This document shows positions 46,968-59,267 of a DNA stretch of 64,000 bases, piece after piece. Both the position numbers and the translations under genes were made by a program. The stretch covers positions 3,286,001 to 3,350,000 of the forward strand of contig NZ_CP043909.1 of assembly GCF_008630915.1 (NCBI RefSeq), in the 5' to 3' direction. Positions within the stretch are counted from its first letter, which is position 1. Each line of letters opens with the position of its first letter. The notes below the pieces were generated by a model. That model saw nothing but the letters and a program-made list of their open reading frames with translations. It was not told the DNA's origin and did not search any database. The DNA comes from Acinetobacter suaedae. GTDB taxonomy: Bacteria > Pseudomonadota > Gammaproteobacteria > Pseudomonadales > Moraxellaceae.

Positions 46968-47090
46968 ATACAGAGACAGGAAGTCTCATTGAAAATAACA
47001 AGACCCACAGGAAGTGGTTGTTTATAGGAAATAAACGACAATAAACTAAATACGAAGAAGCCCCGTCAGGATGATGGGGCTTCTTTTTAT
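46968..47090 (+). ncRNA. Candidate Csr/Rsm-family sponge sRNA (RsmX/Y/Z-like)
   Basis: Four successive hairpins each expose a GGA pentaloop. GAGAC/GTCTC has loop AGGAA (46973-46987). CCAC/GTGG has AGGAA (47005-47017). GTTTAT/ATAAAC has AGGAA (47020-47036). The terminator stem GAAGCCCCGTC/GATGGGGCTTC has AGGAT (47057-47083) and is followed by T5. GGA in hairpin loops is the CsrA/RsmA binding signature, and CAGGATG is close to its consensus. The length of about 120 nt equals RsmX/Y/Z. A GacA box lies upstream with a TTAATAT/TATAAA -10 (46954-46964). The exact 5' end is estimated. It should titrate CsrA under GacSA control. Confidence 0.8.
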
Positions 47091-47223
47091 ATAGCGACAT
47101 TAAAGCTTTAAAATCATCAATATTTACTATTAAATCAGACCTTCCTTATCATTACCTTCTAGGAATAGAGAAAAGTTAATTACAAATAGTACGTGATATC
47201 AATAATATGTATCGAATCTCAAT

Positions 47224-47460
47224 TTATCGAATCTCATAAATTGGTTGATACATATCCTTATATTGATGAATTTTATTGCCTCTTATTTCAAACTCTGCCT
47301 GTACTAAATCCATATATGGATAGATTTCATTACCCTTTATTTCATAAACTGGCTGAAATAAATTTATGCATTTATAAATTTTATTGCCTCGTACTTCATA
47401 AATGGCCTGACTAGCACTCATGTATGTATACAGTTTTTTTCCATTATATTCATTAGACAT
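47224..47460 (-). CDS. Short protein made of 18-residue tandem repeats
   Basis: The 78-residue product is almost entirely four imperfect 18-residue repeats of the form xYEIRGNKIYxYxxxxQP (IYEVRGNKIYKCINLFQP, VYEIKGNEIYPYMDLVQA, EFEIRGNKIHQYKDMYQP, then IYEIR). Such GNKIY repeats suggest short beta hairpins. There is no signal peptide. After the stop, an 11-bp piece of the repeat (TATCGAATCTC on the plus strand) occurs again, suggesting the array was once longer. It lies between the candidate sRNA and the rrn terminator. Function unknown. Confidence 0.6.
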   Translation of the reverse strand: MSNEYNGKKLYTYMSASQAIYEVRGNKIYKCINLFQPVYEIKGNEIYPYMDLVQAEFEIRGNKIHQYKDMYQPIYEIR

Positions 47461-47549
47461 GCAAAATCTCTATACGCTTCAAATTATTTAAACAAGATGC
47501 CACATAAGCCTTTTCAATTTCTATTATCTTTTAGTTATTTTTTAATCAA

Positions 47550-47587
47550 AATAAAAAACACCCCCAGCCATTAGGTTGGGGGTGTTT
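47550..47587 (-). terminator. rrn operon terminator
   Basis: Reading leftward, a 10-bp stem (AAACACCCCC/GGGGGTGTTT) with a 12-base loop is followed by a run of T, just after the 5S gene. Confidence 0.92.
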
Positions 47588-47597
47588 AGATTTAAAA

Positions 47598-47711
47598 GCT
47601 GGCGATGACTTACTCTCACATGGCAAGTGCCACACTACCATCAGCGCGAAGAGGTTTCACTTCTGAGTTCGGGAAGGGATCAGGTGGTTCACTCTTGCTA
47701 TTGTCGCCAGC
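47598..47711 (-). rRNA. rrf: 5S ribosomal RNA
   Basis: Read on the minus strand, the gene begins GCTGGCGACAATAGCAAGAG and ends in the complementary CATCGCCAGC, the terminal stem of 5S rRNA, with the conserved CCGAACTCAGAAGTGAAAC inside. The length is about 114 nt. Confidence 0.95.
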
Positions 47712-47954
47712 AAACTGTTTTGGCTTTGGGTGGTCTTACTTTTAAACTTATTATTAAGTTCATGCCACTTAGTACCGAAAGAGTTATTAACGGATTAGTA
47801 GAACATAAAGCATAGCTTTATGTCTTGCGCTCGGGCAAAGATTATTAATCTTTGCTTATCCTCGCTCATGAGTCTGTATTGTAACTAGTTTTAACACTAA
47901 ATCAAGTTATGTATTGAATTTATCTTGAATACAACAACTGTTTGGGTGTTGTAT

Positions 47955-50844
<2,890 letters not shown>

Positions 50845-51174
50845 ATACAACCCCAAACAGTCGTTAACACATACAAGTGAGTGTTATCGTTGCAAACTTA
50901 ATTGCTACTGGTTTGTTGTCTGTGAACTTAATCACCATACAGCTTCAATCTAAATTCATATACCAAAACGCTTGATTCAGTGTTTTTGCTAGTTCTCAAT
51001 TTCATTCTTTCGAATGAATTGAGTGAACAATTTATTTCAGACTCAATTCTACTAATCTGTTAATGATTAACTACAGCCTCGTCAGCTTGCAGTAAACTGT
51101 GATAAATCACAGAAGTTAATAAGCGTTTAACTTACTAAGTTCTGTAATCTTTAGCTCGTACTTCGTAAAGTACG
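50845..51174 (-). other. Spacer between tRNA-Ala and 23S
   Basis: This 330-base AT-rich spacer holds the 5' strand of the 23S processing stem next to the 23S gene. No other gene is seen. Confidence 0.7.
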
Positions 51175-51250
51175 TGGTGGAGACTAGGAGAGTCGAACTC
51201 CTGACCTCCTGCGTGCAAAGCAGGCGCTCTACCAACTAAGCTAAGTCCCC
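51175..51250 (-). tRNA. alaT: tRNA-Ala (TGC)
   Basis: A 76-nt cloverleaf reads GGGGACTTAGCTTAGTTGGT at its 5' end, anticodon loop TTTGCAC (TGC) in a CTGC/GCAG-type stem, and an encoded CCA end. It is in the usual 16S-Ile-Ala-23S spacer position. Confidence 0.96.
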
Positions 51251-51321
51251 AGCTTACAATCATCATGAACGATATATCTTTTTATCTAGCAGCTTGTGAT
51301 TATTCATCACTTCGTCAGTAG

Positions 51322-51398
<77 letters not shown>

Positions 51399-51457
51399 TC
51401 AGATACATCTTCGAAGAACAACTTGTTGTGGATTCTTACCAGTCACCAATCTTTCGT

Positions 51458-52994
<1,537 letters not shown>

Positions 52995-53425
52995 AAATCA
53001 TTTGCACCTTAGTTAAGACAAGGTGCCAATTCTGGCTCATCAATTACTGACTTAATATTCGCTCAAATAAACTTCGAGAAATTTAAACCAATTAATCAAT
53101 GAAAATATATTCGATCGATCAACCAGTAAAAATCCACACAAGTTGTTCTTCTATTCTCTTAATGATTAACTTCTTACTTCGTCAGCAAGAAATTAACGCA
53201 AAACACTACCTATCATCTTAACCCTGTAAGCTAAGATATTTTCGTGTATCGCGTCAGGATGTGGTGCATTATAGGAGTTTTTTTAAGGCGTGCAAGCTTT
53301 TTTAAAACCCAACCCCACCAAGTGTTCTTTTTTTGTGCGAAAAAACATTGGCTATCGCACAAAAATAAGTATAAATACATGAAATATAATTAGAAAAATT
53401 ATATTTACATTTCTACTTTGGCTTT
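52995..53425 (-). other. rrn leader and upstream region
   Basis: Between the 16S start and the convergent ppiA gene end lie about 270 bases of rrn leader, the P1 promoter (53268-53295) and an AT-rich upstream segment that could act as an UP element. No gene is seen. I did not recognise a clear boxA. Confidence 0.7.
53268..53295 (-). promoter_or_regulatory. rrn P1 promoter
   Basis: Reading leftward, -35 TTGCAC (53290-53295), a 16-base spacer and -10 TATAAT (53268-53273) are followed by a GC-rich discriminator (GCACC), as expected for stringently controlled rRNA promoters. AT-rich DNA lies upstream. Confidence 0.88.
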
Positions 53426-53980
53426 TTACTTTTTGCTCTTTATTTGAACACTGATAATTTTAACAGGTTGTTTAGGTACATTTTGATGTAATCCTTGATT
53501 GCCTGTAGGCACATTTACGATTTTATCAACGACCTCCATGCCTTTAGTCACCTTGCCAAAAACTGCATAACCAGCATCCATTGCTGATCGGTTTAGAAAA
53601 TTATTATCTGCAACATTAATAAAAAATTGACTCGTTGCAGAATTAGGATCTCGCGTACGTGCCATAGCTAAAGTACCACGTGTATTTTTCAGACCATTGC
53701 TTGCTTCATTTACAATTGGTGCTTTGGTTGTCTTTTCTACCATATTGGCATCTAACCCACCGCCCTGAACCATAAAGCCAGGAATCACGCGATGAAAGAT
53801 CGTACCTGTGTAAAAGTTGCTTTTCACATAACTTTCAAAGTTTTTTGCCGAAACAGGTGCCTTATCATCAAAAAGTTCAATTTCGATATTCCCCATGCTC
53901 GTTTTCATTTCAACCATGGTATTTGCAAATAGATGGCTGCTTGCGAGTAATAAACTTGCCGTAATAAATAACTTTTTCAT
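53426..53980 (-). CDS. ppiA: Periplasmic cyclophilin-type peptidyl-prolyl isomerase
   Basis: The 184-residue protein has a signal peptide ([19 protein letters not shown]) and a cyclophilin domain with [34 protein letters not shown] and [20 protein letters not shown], which carries catalytic Arg and Phe positions. It speeds proline isomerisation in periplasmic proteins. It stands alone just upstream (in map terms) of the rrn promoter region. Confidence 0.93.
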   Translation of the reverse strand: MKKLFITASLLLASSHLFANTMVEMKTSMGNIEIELFDDKAPVSAKNFESYVKSNFYTGTIFHRVIPGFMVQGGGLDANMVEKTTKAPIVNEASNGLKNTRGTLAMARTRDPNSATSQFFINVADNNFLNRSAMDAGYAVFGKVTKGMEVVDKIVNVPTGNQGLHQNVPKQPVKIISVQIKSKK

Positions 53981-54072
53981 CTCTACATTCTCAGTCTAAG
54001 AATAGATTTAACCGTGAAGCGTAATTTTAGTTTTGCACACTGATCTTTACTATTTTTATTTGTTAAGTGCCA

Positions 54073-54088
54073 TGTTCCACGTGAAACA
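54073..54088 (-). other. parS-like ParB binding site, intergenic
   Basis: TGTTCCACGTGAAACA matches the parS consensus TGTTNCACGTGNAACA and is the exact reverse complement of the 16-mer at 33646. It lies in the gap between ppiA and the esterase gene. Confidence 0.88.
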
Positions 54089-54110
54089 TAGCACTATTTT
54101 AAGTGGTAAC

Positions 54111-55181
54111 TTAACTGTGCTTATCCCAGAACTTTCTAAAGTTCCGTGCAATTTCGATGGTATTACGTCTTGCTTTCGATGAAATAGGCGTTAAGTTGAT
54201 AAAGCCATGTGTTTGGTCTGGATAATCAATGTACTTCACTTTAACGCCATTTTGTCTAAGCTTATGGCTATAAATTTCACCTTCATCATGGAGTAAATCA
54301 TGTCCTGCGGTAATCACATAAGCAGGTGCAAGCTTTCTTAGACCACCATAGGTTGGAGAAATTAATGGGTTATCTAAAGCAATATTATGTTGGGTGGCAT
54401 AATACGCTGTCACATAGTCCACATCTTTACTGGTCAGTACCAAACCTTCACCATAAGCATAAAATGATGGATGTCTACTTTTAAAATCGACCGTTGGATA
54501 AATAAGTAACTGTGCTTGAGGCGCATAGGCCTTACCTACTGAATGCTGTGAAACAACGGTACTGATATTTCCGCCGGCACTATCCCCCGCAACTGCGATA
54601 CGATTTTTATAGATTTTTAACTGACGACGATTTTGATACACCCATGCCAAAGCATCTTCACATGATTGAATAAGTAGTTTAGGTGAGGCCTCAGGTGCAA
54701 GAGGATAATCAATACTCATGACTTGAACCTTTGCATACTTGGCAATGAGGCGACATGCTTCATCATGTGTATCTAAACCACCAACTACAAAACCACCACC
54801 ATGATAGAACACGATCATTGGCAGTTTCTTATTAGGTGCCGGATGATAATGTCTTGCGAATACTGTACCGCTTTGTAAAGGCAAACGAATATCCTCAACA
54901 GACTCAATAAATGTTGACTTATTGAGTATGGCAAGCATCTGCGCATCAAATTGGCGTCGAGATTCAATTGGATCATCACCCAGAAAACCAATGCGTCCTT
55001 GTTTAATTTGGACCGCCATCAAACATTTAGTAAATGCATCTAAATCTGGATATTGATGTGGGTAACCTAGAATCTTAGCTAAAGACTCTTGTACAAATGT
55101 AGGTAATTTATCAAGTGCTCGTGCAGCAGGACCTTGCCCATGATCTAAAATGGTTTGTATTTTTTGAGGTAATGCCGTCAC
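54111..55181 (-). CDS. Alpha/beta hydrolase esterase of the HSL family
   Basis: The 356-residue enzyme has the hormone-sensitive-lipase oxyanion motif FYHGGGFVVGG near residue 125, the nucleophile elbow AGDSAGGN near 198, the acid region ITAGHDLLHDEGE and the catalytic His in DQTHGFINL. It should hydrolyse short- to medium-chain esters. No signal peptide is seen, so it is probably cytoplasmic. It is a single gene; a 12-bp palindrome GGTCAATTGACC (55334-55345) lies about 155 bases upstream. Confidence 0.88.
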   Translation of the reverse strand: MTALPQKIQTILDHGQGPAARALDKLPTFVQESLAKILGYPHQYPDLDAFTKCLMAVQIKQGRIGFLGDDPIESRRQFDAQMLAILNKSTFIESVEDIRLPLQSGTVFARHYHPAPNKKLPMIVFYHGGGFVVGGLDTHDEACRLIAKYAKVQVMSIDYPLAPEASPKLLIQSCEDALAWVYQNRRQLKIYKNRIAVAGDSAGGNISTVVSQHSVGKAYAPQAQLLIYPTVDFKSRHPSFYAYGEGLVLTSKDVDYVTAYYATQHNIALDNPLISPTYGGLRKLAPAYVITAGHDLLHDEGEIYSHKLRQNGVKVKYIDYPDQTHGFINLTPISSKARRNTIEIARNFRKFWDKHS

Positions 55182-55333
55182 TTTGAGTCCCCTTTTACGC
55201 TATCCATCGTTCTTTTCCTCTCGACTATATGCTTATCCAAAGCGACAGATCAAGAATTTAAAAATATTTTGTACGCTATAGCCTTGGTTTTTAAAAGTCA
55301 TTAACCATTATGCTTACCGATGATCATTATTTA

Positions 55334-55345
55334 GGTCAATTGACC
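55334..55345. promoter_or_regulatory. Palindrome GGTCAATTGACC upstream of the esterase
   Basis: This perfect 12-bp palindrome in the gap between the esterase and lipoprotein genes could be an operator. No regulator gene is adjacent, and it may be chance. Confidence 0.25.
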
Positions 55346-55365
55346 ACTTTTCTCTGTATATAACA

Positions 55366-55402
55366 AAAACTCAAAAGTATTGGATAATTACTTTTGAGTT
55401 TT
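55366..55402 (-). terminator. Terminator of small lipoprotein gene 1
   Basis: AAAACTCAAAAGTA and its exact complement (14 bp) flank a 9-base loop and are followed, reading leftward, by a short T tract. Confidence 0.75.
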
Positions 55403-55414
55403 ATAGACACAAAT

Positions 55415-55615
55415 TTATTTACGGCCTGCTGCAGCTGAACCCGAAATATTGACACCAACTTGTCCAGGTTGAACCTGTGCCTTGACCCCGCCACCGGTTT
55501 GAACACCATGAGAACCAACACCAACATTTGTAGAGCCCGTTGCTTCTACTGAAACACACCCGACCATTGTGCTGATAGTAAGACCTAGTACTGAGATCAG
55601 AACAAATTGCTTCAT
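55415..55615 (-). CDS. Small Gly-rich lipoprotein 1
   Basis: The 66-residue product has a lipoprotein signal (MKQFVLISVLGLTISTMVGC, Cys20). The short mature part is rich in Gly, Val and Ser (TNVGVGSHGVQTGGGVKAQV) and low in complexity. A similar gene lies at 55903, so the two look like paralogues. It has its own terminator. Such small Acinetobacter lipoproteins are common and uncharacterised. Confidence 0.78.
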   Translation of the reverse strand: MKQFVLISVLGLTISTMVGCVSVEATGSTNVGVGSHGVQTGGGVKAQVQPGQVGVNISGSAAAGRK

Positions 55616-55902
55616 ACATTTTCCTTCAAAATTTCGATATACACTTTTATTTGTGTCATATCATCATTACGATTTTAAGAATGAATGTATAGGCAGGATT
55701 GATTTTTTTTAATGTCAGTTTGGCAAATTTCTTATCGCAACAAAAAATCTAGATCAAAAATAAAAAAACTAGAATCAATCCAATGATTCTAGTTTTTTCA
55801 ATTCATTCAGCTCACTTAACACTTCATATATAGCAGTATATGGTTCAATAAATCTATTGGCATCAATATGATAATCGATTGTGTTAAGGTGTAGCCTATA
55901 AA
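55616..55902. other. Gap between the two lipoprotein genes
   Basis: The gap holds the start region of lipoprotein 1 and the terminator of lipoprotein 2. The rest is AT-rich without a visible gene. Confidence 0.6.
55762..55798 (-). terminator. Terminator of small lipoprotein gene 2
   Basis: AAAAAACTAGAATCA and its exact complement (15 bp) surround a 6-base loop and, reading leftward, continue into T7. Confidence 0.85.
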
Positions 55903-56133
55903 TTACTGAGCTGAAGCTTCAGCATCTACTGCGCCAGATACATCTGCTGATGCACCGCTATGATCAACACCCATAGATGTATTCGCTTGAATATCAACGC
56001 CGCCTTGAACACCAGCTGGACTTGCACTTGTTTGTGCTGAACCTGATGCTTCTAAACCACCTTGAGTTGAACAACCTACTGCTGTTAATGCAACACCTGA
56101 TACAACCATAGAGATCAATGCTAACTTTTTCAT
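55903..56133 (-). CDS. Small Ala/Gly/Ser-rich lipoprotein 2
   Basis: The 76-residue product begins MKKLALISMVVSGVALTAVGC, a lipoprotein signal with Cys21 as the lipidated residue. The mature part is Ala-, Ser- and Gly-rich with repeated short patterns (SAQTSASPAGVQGGVDIQAN, GASADVSGAVDAEASAQ). AAAGGAA is a good ribosome site. It resembles lipoprotein 1 in the GVQ-GG-V stretch. Function unknown; it may be a surface or envelope-stress protein, but nothing here proves it. Confidence 0.78.
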   Translation of the reverse strand: MKKLALISMVVSGVALTAVGCSTQGGLEASGSAQTSASPAGVQGGVDIQANTSMGVDHSGASADVSGAVDAEASAQ

Positions 56134-56476
56134 TGCGTATTTCCTTTCATTATGACAAAAAGCAAAGTTGTCTTTGCGTTGCCTATGATTCACAATTTTT
56201 TCCTTGGACGTGATGAGGATTAGTTGCAGTTTGTTATTTATACAGGAGATTTTTGCAATTTTTATTAAATCAATTCACTTTATAATTCACGCTCCTCTCG
56301 ACTCAAACTAAAGAGACAAATAACTATTAATTTAACAACTTAATGTAATCCTCTTCATTTTTTAAAGACTAATAATCTCATCAACTTATATTTTTATAAT
56401 TCATATAAACACTGCACAATCATCTTATAAGATTACAATTGCGTAATTTTGATTAAAAATAAATGTAGAACAAATA
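56134..56476. other. AT-rich gap without a gene
   Basis: Both strands were read; apart from the presumed promoter of lipoprotein 2 near its right end I see no gene, repeat or clear site. Confidence 0.6.
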
Positions 56477-56502
56477 AAAAACCGTGGGAAGCCACGGTTT
56501 TT
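56477..56502. terminator. Bidirectional terminator after the MBL-fold gene
   Basis: AAAAACCGTGG and its exact complement (11 bp) surround GAAG, with T or A runs on both sides. It ends the leftward MBL-fold gene. Confidence 0.88.
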
Positions 56503-56521
56503 ACTTATATTTGCTGCTGGA

Positions 56522-57376
56522 TTATGGCCACTGCATTTCACTTTTAACCACTTTAGCACCCAACTCAAGACTACTTGACTCACCTAAGAGCGGATACTGT
56601 TTTTGCATCATTTGGATTAACTCAGCCGAGTTCTTCGTCACCTTAACCGCCTTCTCATATTGTTTTAGATAATCGATTGAAAAATTAACCGCATCTAAAC
56701 CTTCAGCTGCACCTGCCTTCATATGTGCAGGCACAACCACTTGAGGATTTAACGCTTTAATATTTTCCAAAACTTGTACGACTTCATTACGATCTTTTGT
56801 AGTTGGTGTATCTGCCATCCATAAATGAATACCAGAAGATACAGGAATCCCACCAACAACAGCTTTAGCACTTGGAATCCATAAATAGGTCAGCTCTTTT
56901 TTACCCTTAATTTCGATGTTCTCGTTTTCGATTTTTAAAGTTTTAGCCGTATAAGGCTGCGGAACAATAATTTTGCTCGGCGCATTGGCTCCCATCTTTG
57001 GTCCCCAATACGCTACTTTTAGTGCTTGCGTATCTTGGATATGCTTAACGGTTTCAGGTGTTGCAATAATCTGAACATTTGGGAAATATTGCTTAAAGAC
57101 ATCTAAACCAAAGTAAAAATCTGGATCACCATAACTCACAAAAATCGTTTTTAAGGTTTTACCACTATCCAGAATATCTGCAGCAATTCGTAAAGCTTCT
57201 GATTTAGAAAATTGCGCATTGACCAATAACATTTCTTTATCACCTTCAATCAAGGTTGAAGTTACGCCAAAGTGTTCAGGTTTTGCTAAGAAATTTTGGA
57301 TTTTTAAATCTTGCGCAAAGCTCGTTGAGGTTACAGCCAACGCTGTCAGTGTTAATACATAAGGTTTAAAATTCAT
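56522..57376 (-). CDS. Secreted MBL-fold protein with altered metal ligands
   Basis: The 284-residue protein has a signal peptide (LTLTALAVTSTSFA before QDL). The expected HxHxDH loop of the metallo-beta-lactamase fold reads VSYGDPDFYFG near residue 85, so two of the three histidines are replaced (Tyr and Phe). Later elements GGIPVSSGIHLWMADTP and VVVPAHMKAG remain. It may bind metal differently or have lost hydrolase activity. It faces the LysR gene across a shared control region and is probably its target. Confidence 0.82.
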   Translation of the reverse strand: MNFKPYVLTLTALAVTSTSFAQDLKIQNFLAKPEHFGVTSTLIEGDKEMLLVNAQFSKSEALRIAADILDSGKTLKTIFVSYGDPDFYFGLDVFKQYFPNVQIIATPETVKHIQDTQALKVAYWGPKMGANAPSKIIVPQPYTAKTLKIENENIEIKGKKELTYLWIPSAKAVVGGIPVSSGIHLWMADTPTTKDRNEVVQVLENIKALNPQVVVPAHMKAGAAEGLDAVNFSIDYLKQYEKAVKVTKNSAELIQMMQKQYPLLGESSSLELGAKVVKSEMQWP

Positions 57377-57453
57377 TTATATGTCTCCTATCTGATAAGA
57401 AGCACTTTAAGTTGCAATTATTGCCAAATAAACACCCTAAATTAAGATAAAAT

Positions 57454-57470
57454 GTTGCATATCTTGCAAC
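57454..57470. promoter_or_regulatory. LysR-type operator between MBL-fold and lysR genes
   Basis: GTTGCATATCTTGCAAC is a perfect 6-5-6 palindrome with the T-N11-A core expected for LysR-type regulators. It lies 14 bases before the lysR start and about 80 bases before the MBL-fold gene. Confidence 0.72.
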
Positions 57471-57483
57471 AATGATAATAAAC

Positions 57484-58377
57484 ATGGATACATTAAAAGC
57501 CATCCAAGTCTTTGTGTGTATTGCTCATCAAGGTAATCTGAGTAAAGCAGCAGAACATTTGAACTACTCAAAAGCCATGGTCTCTCGCTATTTAGAGCAC
57601 CTTGAAGCCACATTTTCAACGCGACTGTTTCAACGTAATACACGTAAAGTTTCACTTACACCAGCGGGCGAAAAAGCATTGGTCTATTGTGAAAATATTT
57701 TGCAACAGCAACAGCTTTTAGAAGGTTTAGCCGCCCCTGAACAACATAGCGGTACAATTCGTTTTACTTGCGGTTTGTTTTTATTTCAGCTTGGTGTGAA
57801 TGAATGTATCAAACAATTCAAAAAGCGATATCCACAAATTCACTTTGATGTATACCTGACAGAAAATACCGTTGATTTGATGGATGCTCAGGTCGATCTT
57901 GCCTTACGAATCACCCAAAAAGTGGCAGAGGGTTTAATTGCCCGACCTGTCTGTCAGATTGAATCGATCTTTTGCGCGCATCCACATTATTTACAAGATC
58001 ACACTCCCCTGTCTCACCCAAGCCAACTGATTCAGCATGAATGTATTGCCCATCATACCCATAATCAGTACTGGACTTTGTTTGATACAGATCAGCAACC
58101 ACAGAACTACCCGTTAAATGTTACGTTTAAAAGCAATGATGTGATTGCGCTTTATCAAATGTGTCTCAAAGCAGAAGGAATTGCCATGCTTCCGACTTTA
58201 CTGGTACGCCAAGATATTGCTCAACAACGCTTGCAACAGGTATTTACAGATTTTTCAGCACCTGATCTCACCTTGTCGTTAGTCTATGCTTCTAGACAAC
58301 ATTTACCCAAAATCACTCAAGAATTTATTGCTTTTGTGATCGAAAATCTAAGTTTTTACTTAAATCAGCAAAATTAA
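57484..58377 (+). CDS. LysR-family transcriptional regulator
   Basis: The 297-residue regulator has the LysR winged helix-turn-helix (FVCIAHQGNLSKAAEHLNYSKAMVSRYLEHLE, about residues 9-41) and a periplasmic-binding-like effector domain. I use the ATG at 57484 (MDTLKAIQVF). It is divergent from the MBL-fold gene, with an operator palindrome overlapping its own start region, which suggests autoregulation and control of the neighbour. The inducer is unknown. Confidence 0.9.
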   Translation: MDTLKAIQVFVCIAHQGNLSKAAEHLNYSKAMVSRYLEHLEATFSTRLFQRNTRKVSLTPAGEKALVYCENILQQQQLLEGLAAPEQHSGTIRFTCGLFLFQLGVNECIKQFKKRYPQIHFDVYLTENTVDLMDAQVDLALRITQKVAEGLIARPVCQIESIFCAHPHYLQDHTPLSHPSQLIQHECIAHHTHNQYWTLFDTDQQPQNYPLNVTFKSNDVIALYQMCLKAEGIAMLPTLLVRQDIAQQRLQQVFTDFSAPDLTLSLVYASRQHLPKITQEFIAFVIENLSFYLNQQN

Positions 58378-58399
58378 AAGATTTAAATTGACCTGAACG

Positions 58400-58425
58400 C
58401 TTGAATTTTGTCGTCTTGCCCATAC
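58400..58425 (+). promoter_or_regulatory. Heat-shock (sigma-32) promoter of grpE
   Basis: CTTGAA (58400-58405), 12 bases and GCCCAT (58418-58423) match the sigma-32 consensus CTTGAA-N-CCCCAT. It lies about 80-110 bases before grpE. Confidence 0.75.
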
Positions 58426-58536
58426 CTCATCCGTATCTATGAATGACCAAGATGTGACAGTTCAGGTTTAACCCGATGAGCATTCACGCCAAAAGGACTG
58501 TACATGTTTGAGAACTTTTTTAAACGGAGATCATCA

Positions 58537-59082
58537 ATGGCTAATGAGCACAATGAGCAAGCTCAAGACATTCAAAATGAGCAACAGGCTGAACAAACTC
58601 AAGCTGAAGGTGTAGAGCAAGCAAACGAGCTTAGCGTTGAAGATTTACAAGCGCAGATCACCAAACTTGAAGAAAGCTTGAAATTAGAAAAAGCACGTAC
58701 AGCGAATGCTGTGTATGAAGCACAAAAGAGTGTAGAACGTATCCAACGTGAATCTGAAAAGCACAAAGATACTGTGCTGGAAAAATTTGCCAAAGAATTA
58801 TTGGACTCTGTCGATAATCTCGAACGTGCAATTCAGGCAGCTGGTGATGAAGAAACGCCGGTACTTGAAGGTGTTAAGTTAACCTTGAAGTCACTTTTAA
58901 CAACTCTCGAGAAATTTGGCGTTGTAGAAGCTGATACCAAAAATGGTTTCAACGCAGATTTACACCAAGCTGTTGGTATTGATCCAAATGCAAAAGCGAA
59001 TGAAATCGGTACCGTTTTACAAAAAGGCTATACCTTAAATGGCCGCTTATTGCGCCCTGCTATGGTTATGGTAGGTCAATAA
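58537..59082 (+). CDS. grpE: GrpE nucleotide exchange factor
   Basis: The 181-residue co-chaperone has a long N-terminal coiled coil ([20 protein letters not shown]) and the C-terminal beta domain with [20 protein letters not shown]. It releases ADP from DnaK. Two starts have good ribosome sites: 58504 (AAAAGGAC, adds [11 protein letters not shown]) and 58537 (CGGAGAT); I prefer 58537 because it gives the usual MANEHNEQ start, but the longer form is possible. Confidence 0.93.
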   Translation: MANEHNEQAQDIQNEQQAEQTQAEGVEQANELSVEDLQAQITKLEESLKLEKARTANAVYEAQKSVERIQRESEKHKDTVLEKFAKELLDSVDNLERAIQAAGDEETPVLEGVKLTLKSLLTTLEKFGVVEADTKNGFNADLHQAVGIDPNAKANEIGTVLQKGYTLNGRLLRPAMVMVGQ

Positions 59083-59156
59083 TCTGCGAGAACAGCACGT
59101 TTATTTGCTCAGAATGAAAGAATTTGAGTGTTTTTCAGTTTTTTTTCATAAAAATG

Positions 59157-59182
59157 CTTGAAAAAAAACGATTGACTCTCAT
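59157..59182 (+). promoter_or_regulatory. Candidate heat-shock promoter of dnaK
   Basis: CTTGAA, 14 bases and TCTCAT resemble the sigma-32 consensus. It is weaker than the grpE site. It lies in the 185-base gap between grpE and dnaK and would give dnaK its own heat-shock start. Confidence 0.55.
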
Positions 59183-59267
59183 ATCGAATAACAAGCAAAT
59201 CCCCTTTTGACTCTCCCTTATCATTGGAGAAATCGGGGATTCACAAAATTTTAGAGGAACACACCAA

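Noticed and set aside
47193-47414. Plus-strand 73-codon frame opposite the repeat protein
   Set aside because: Its periodic look is the shadow of the 54-base repeats on the minus strand; no ribosome site.
55419-55619. Cys/Trp-rich 66-codon frame overlapping small lipoprotein 1
   Set aside because: It is an out-of-frame reading of the same DNA; the lipoprotein frame has a signal peptide and lipobox.
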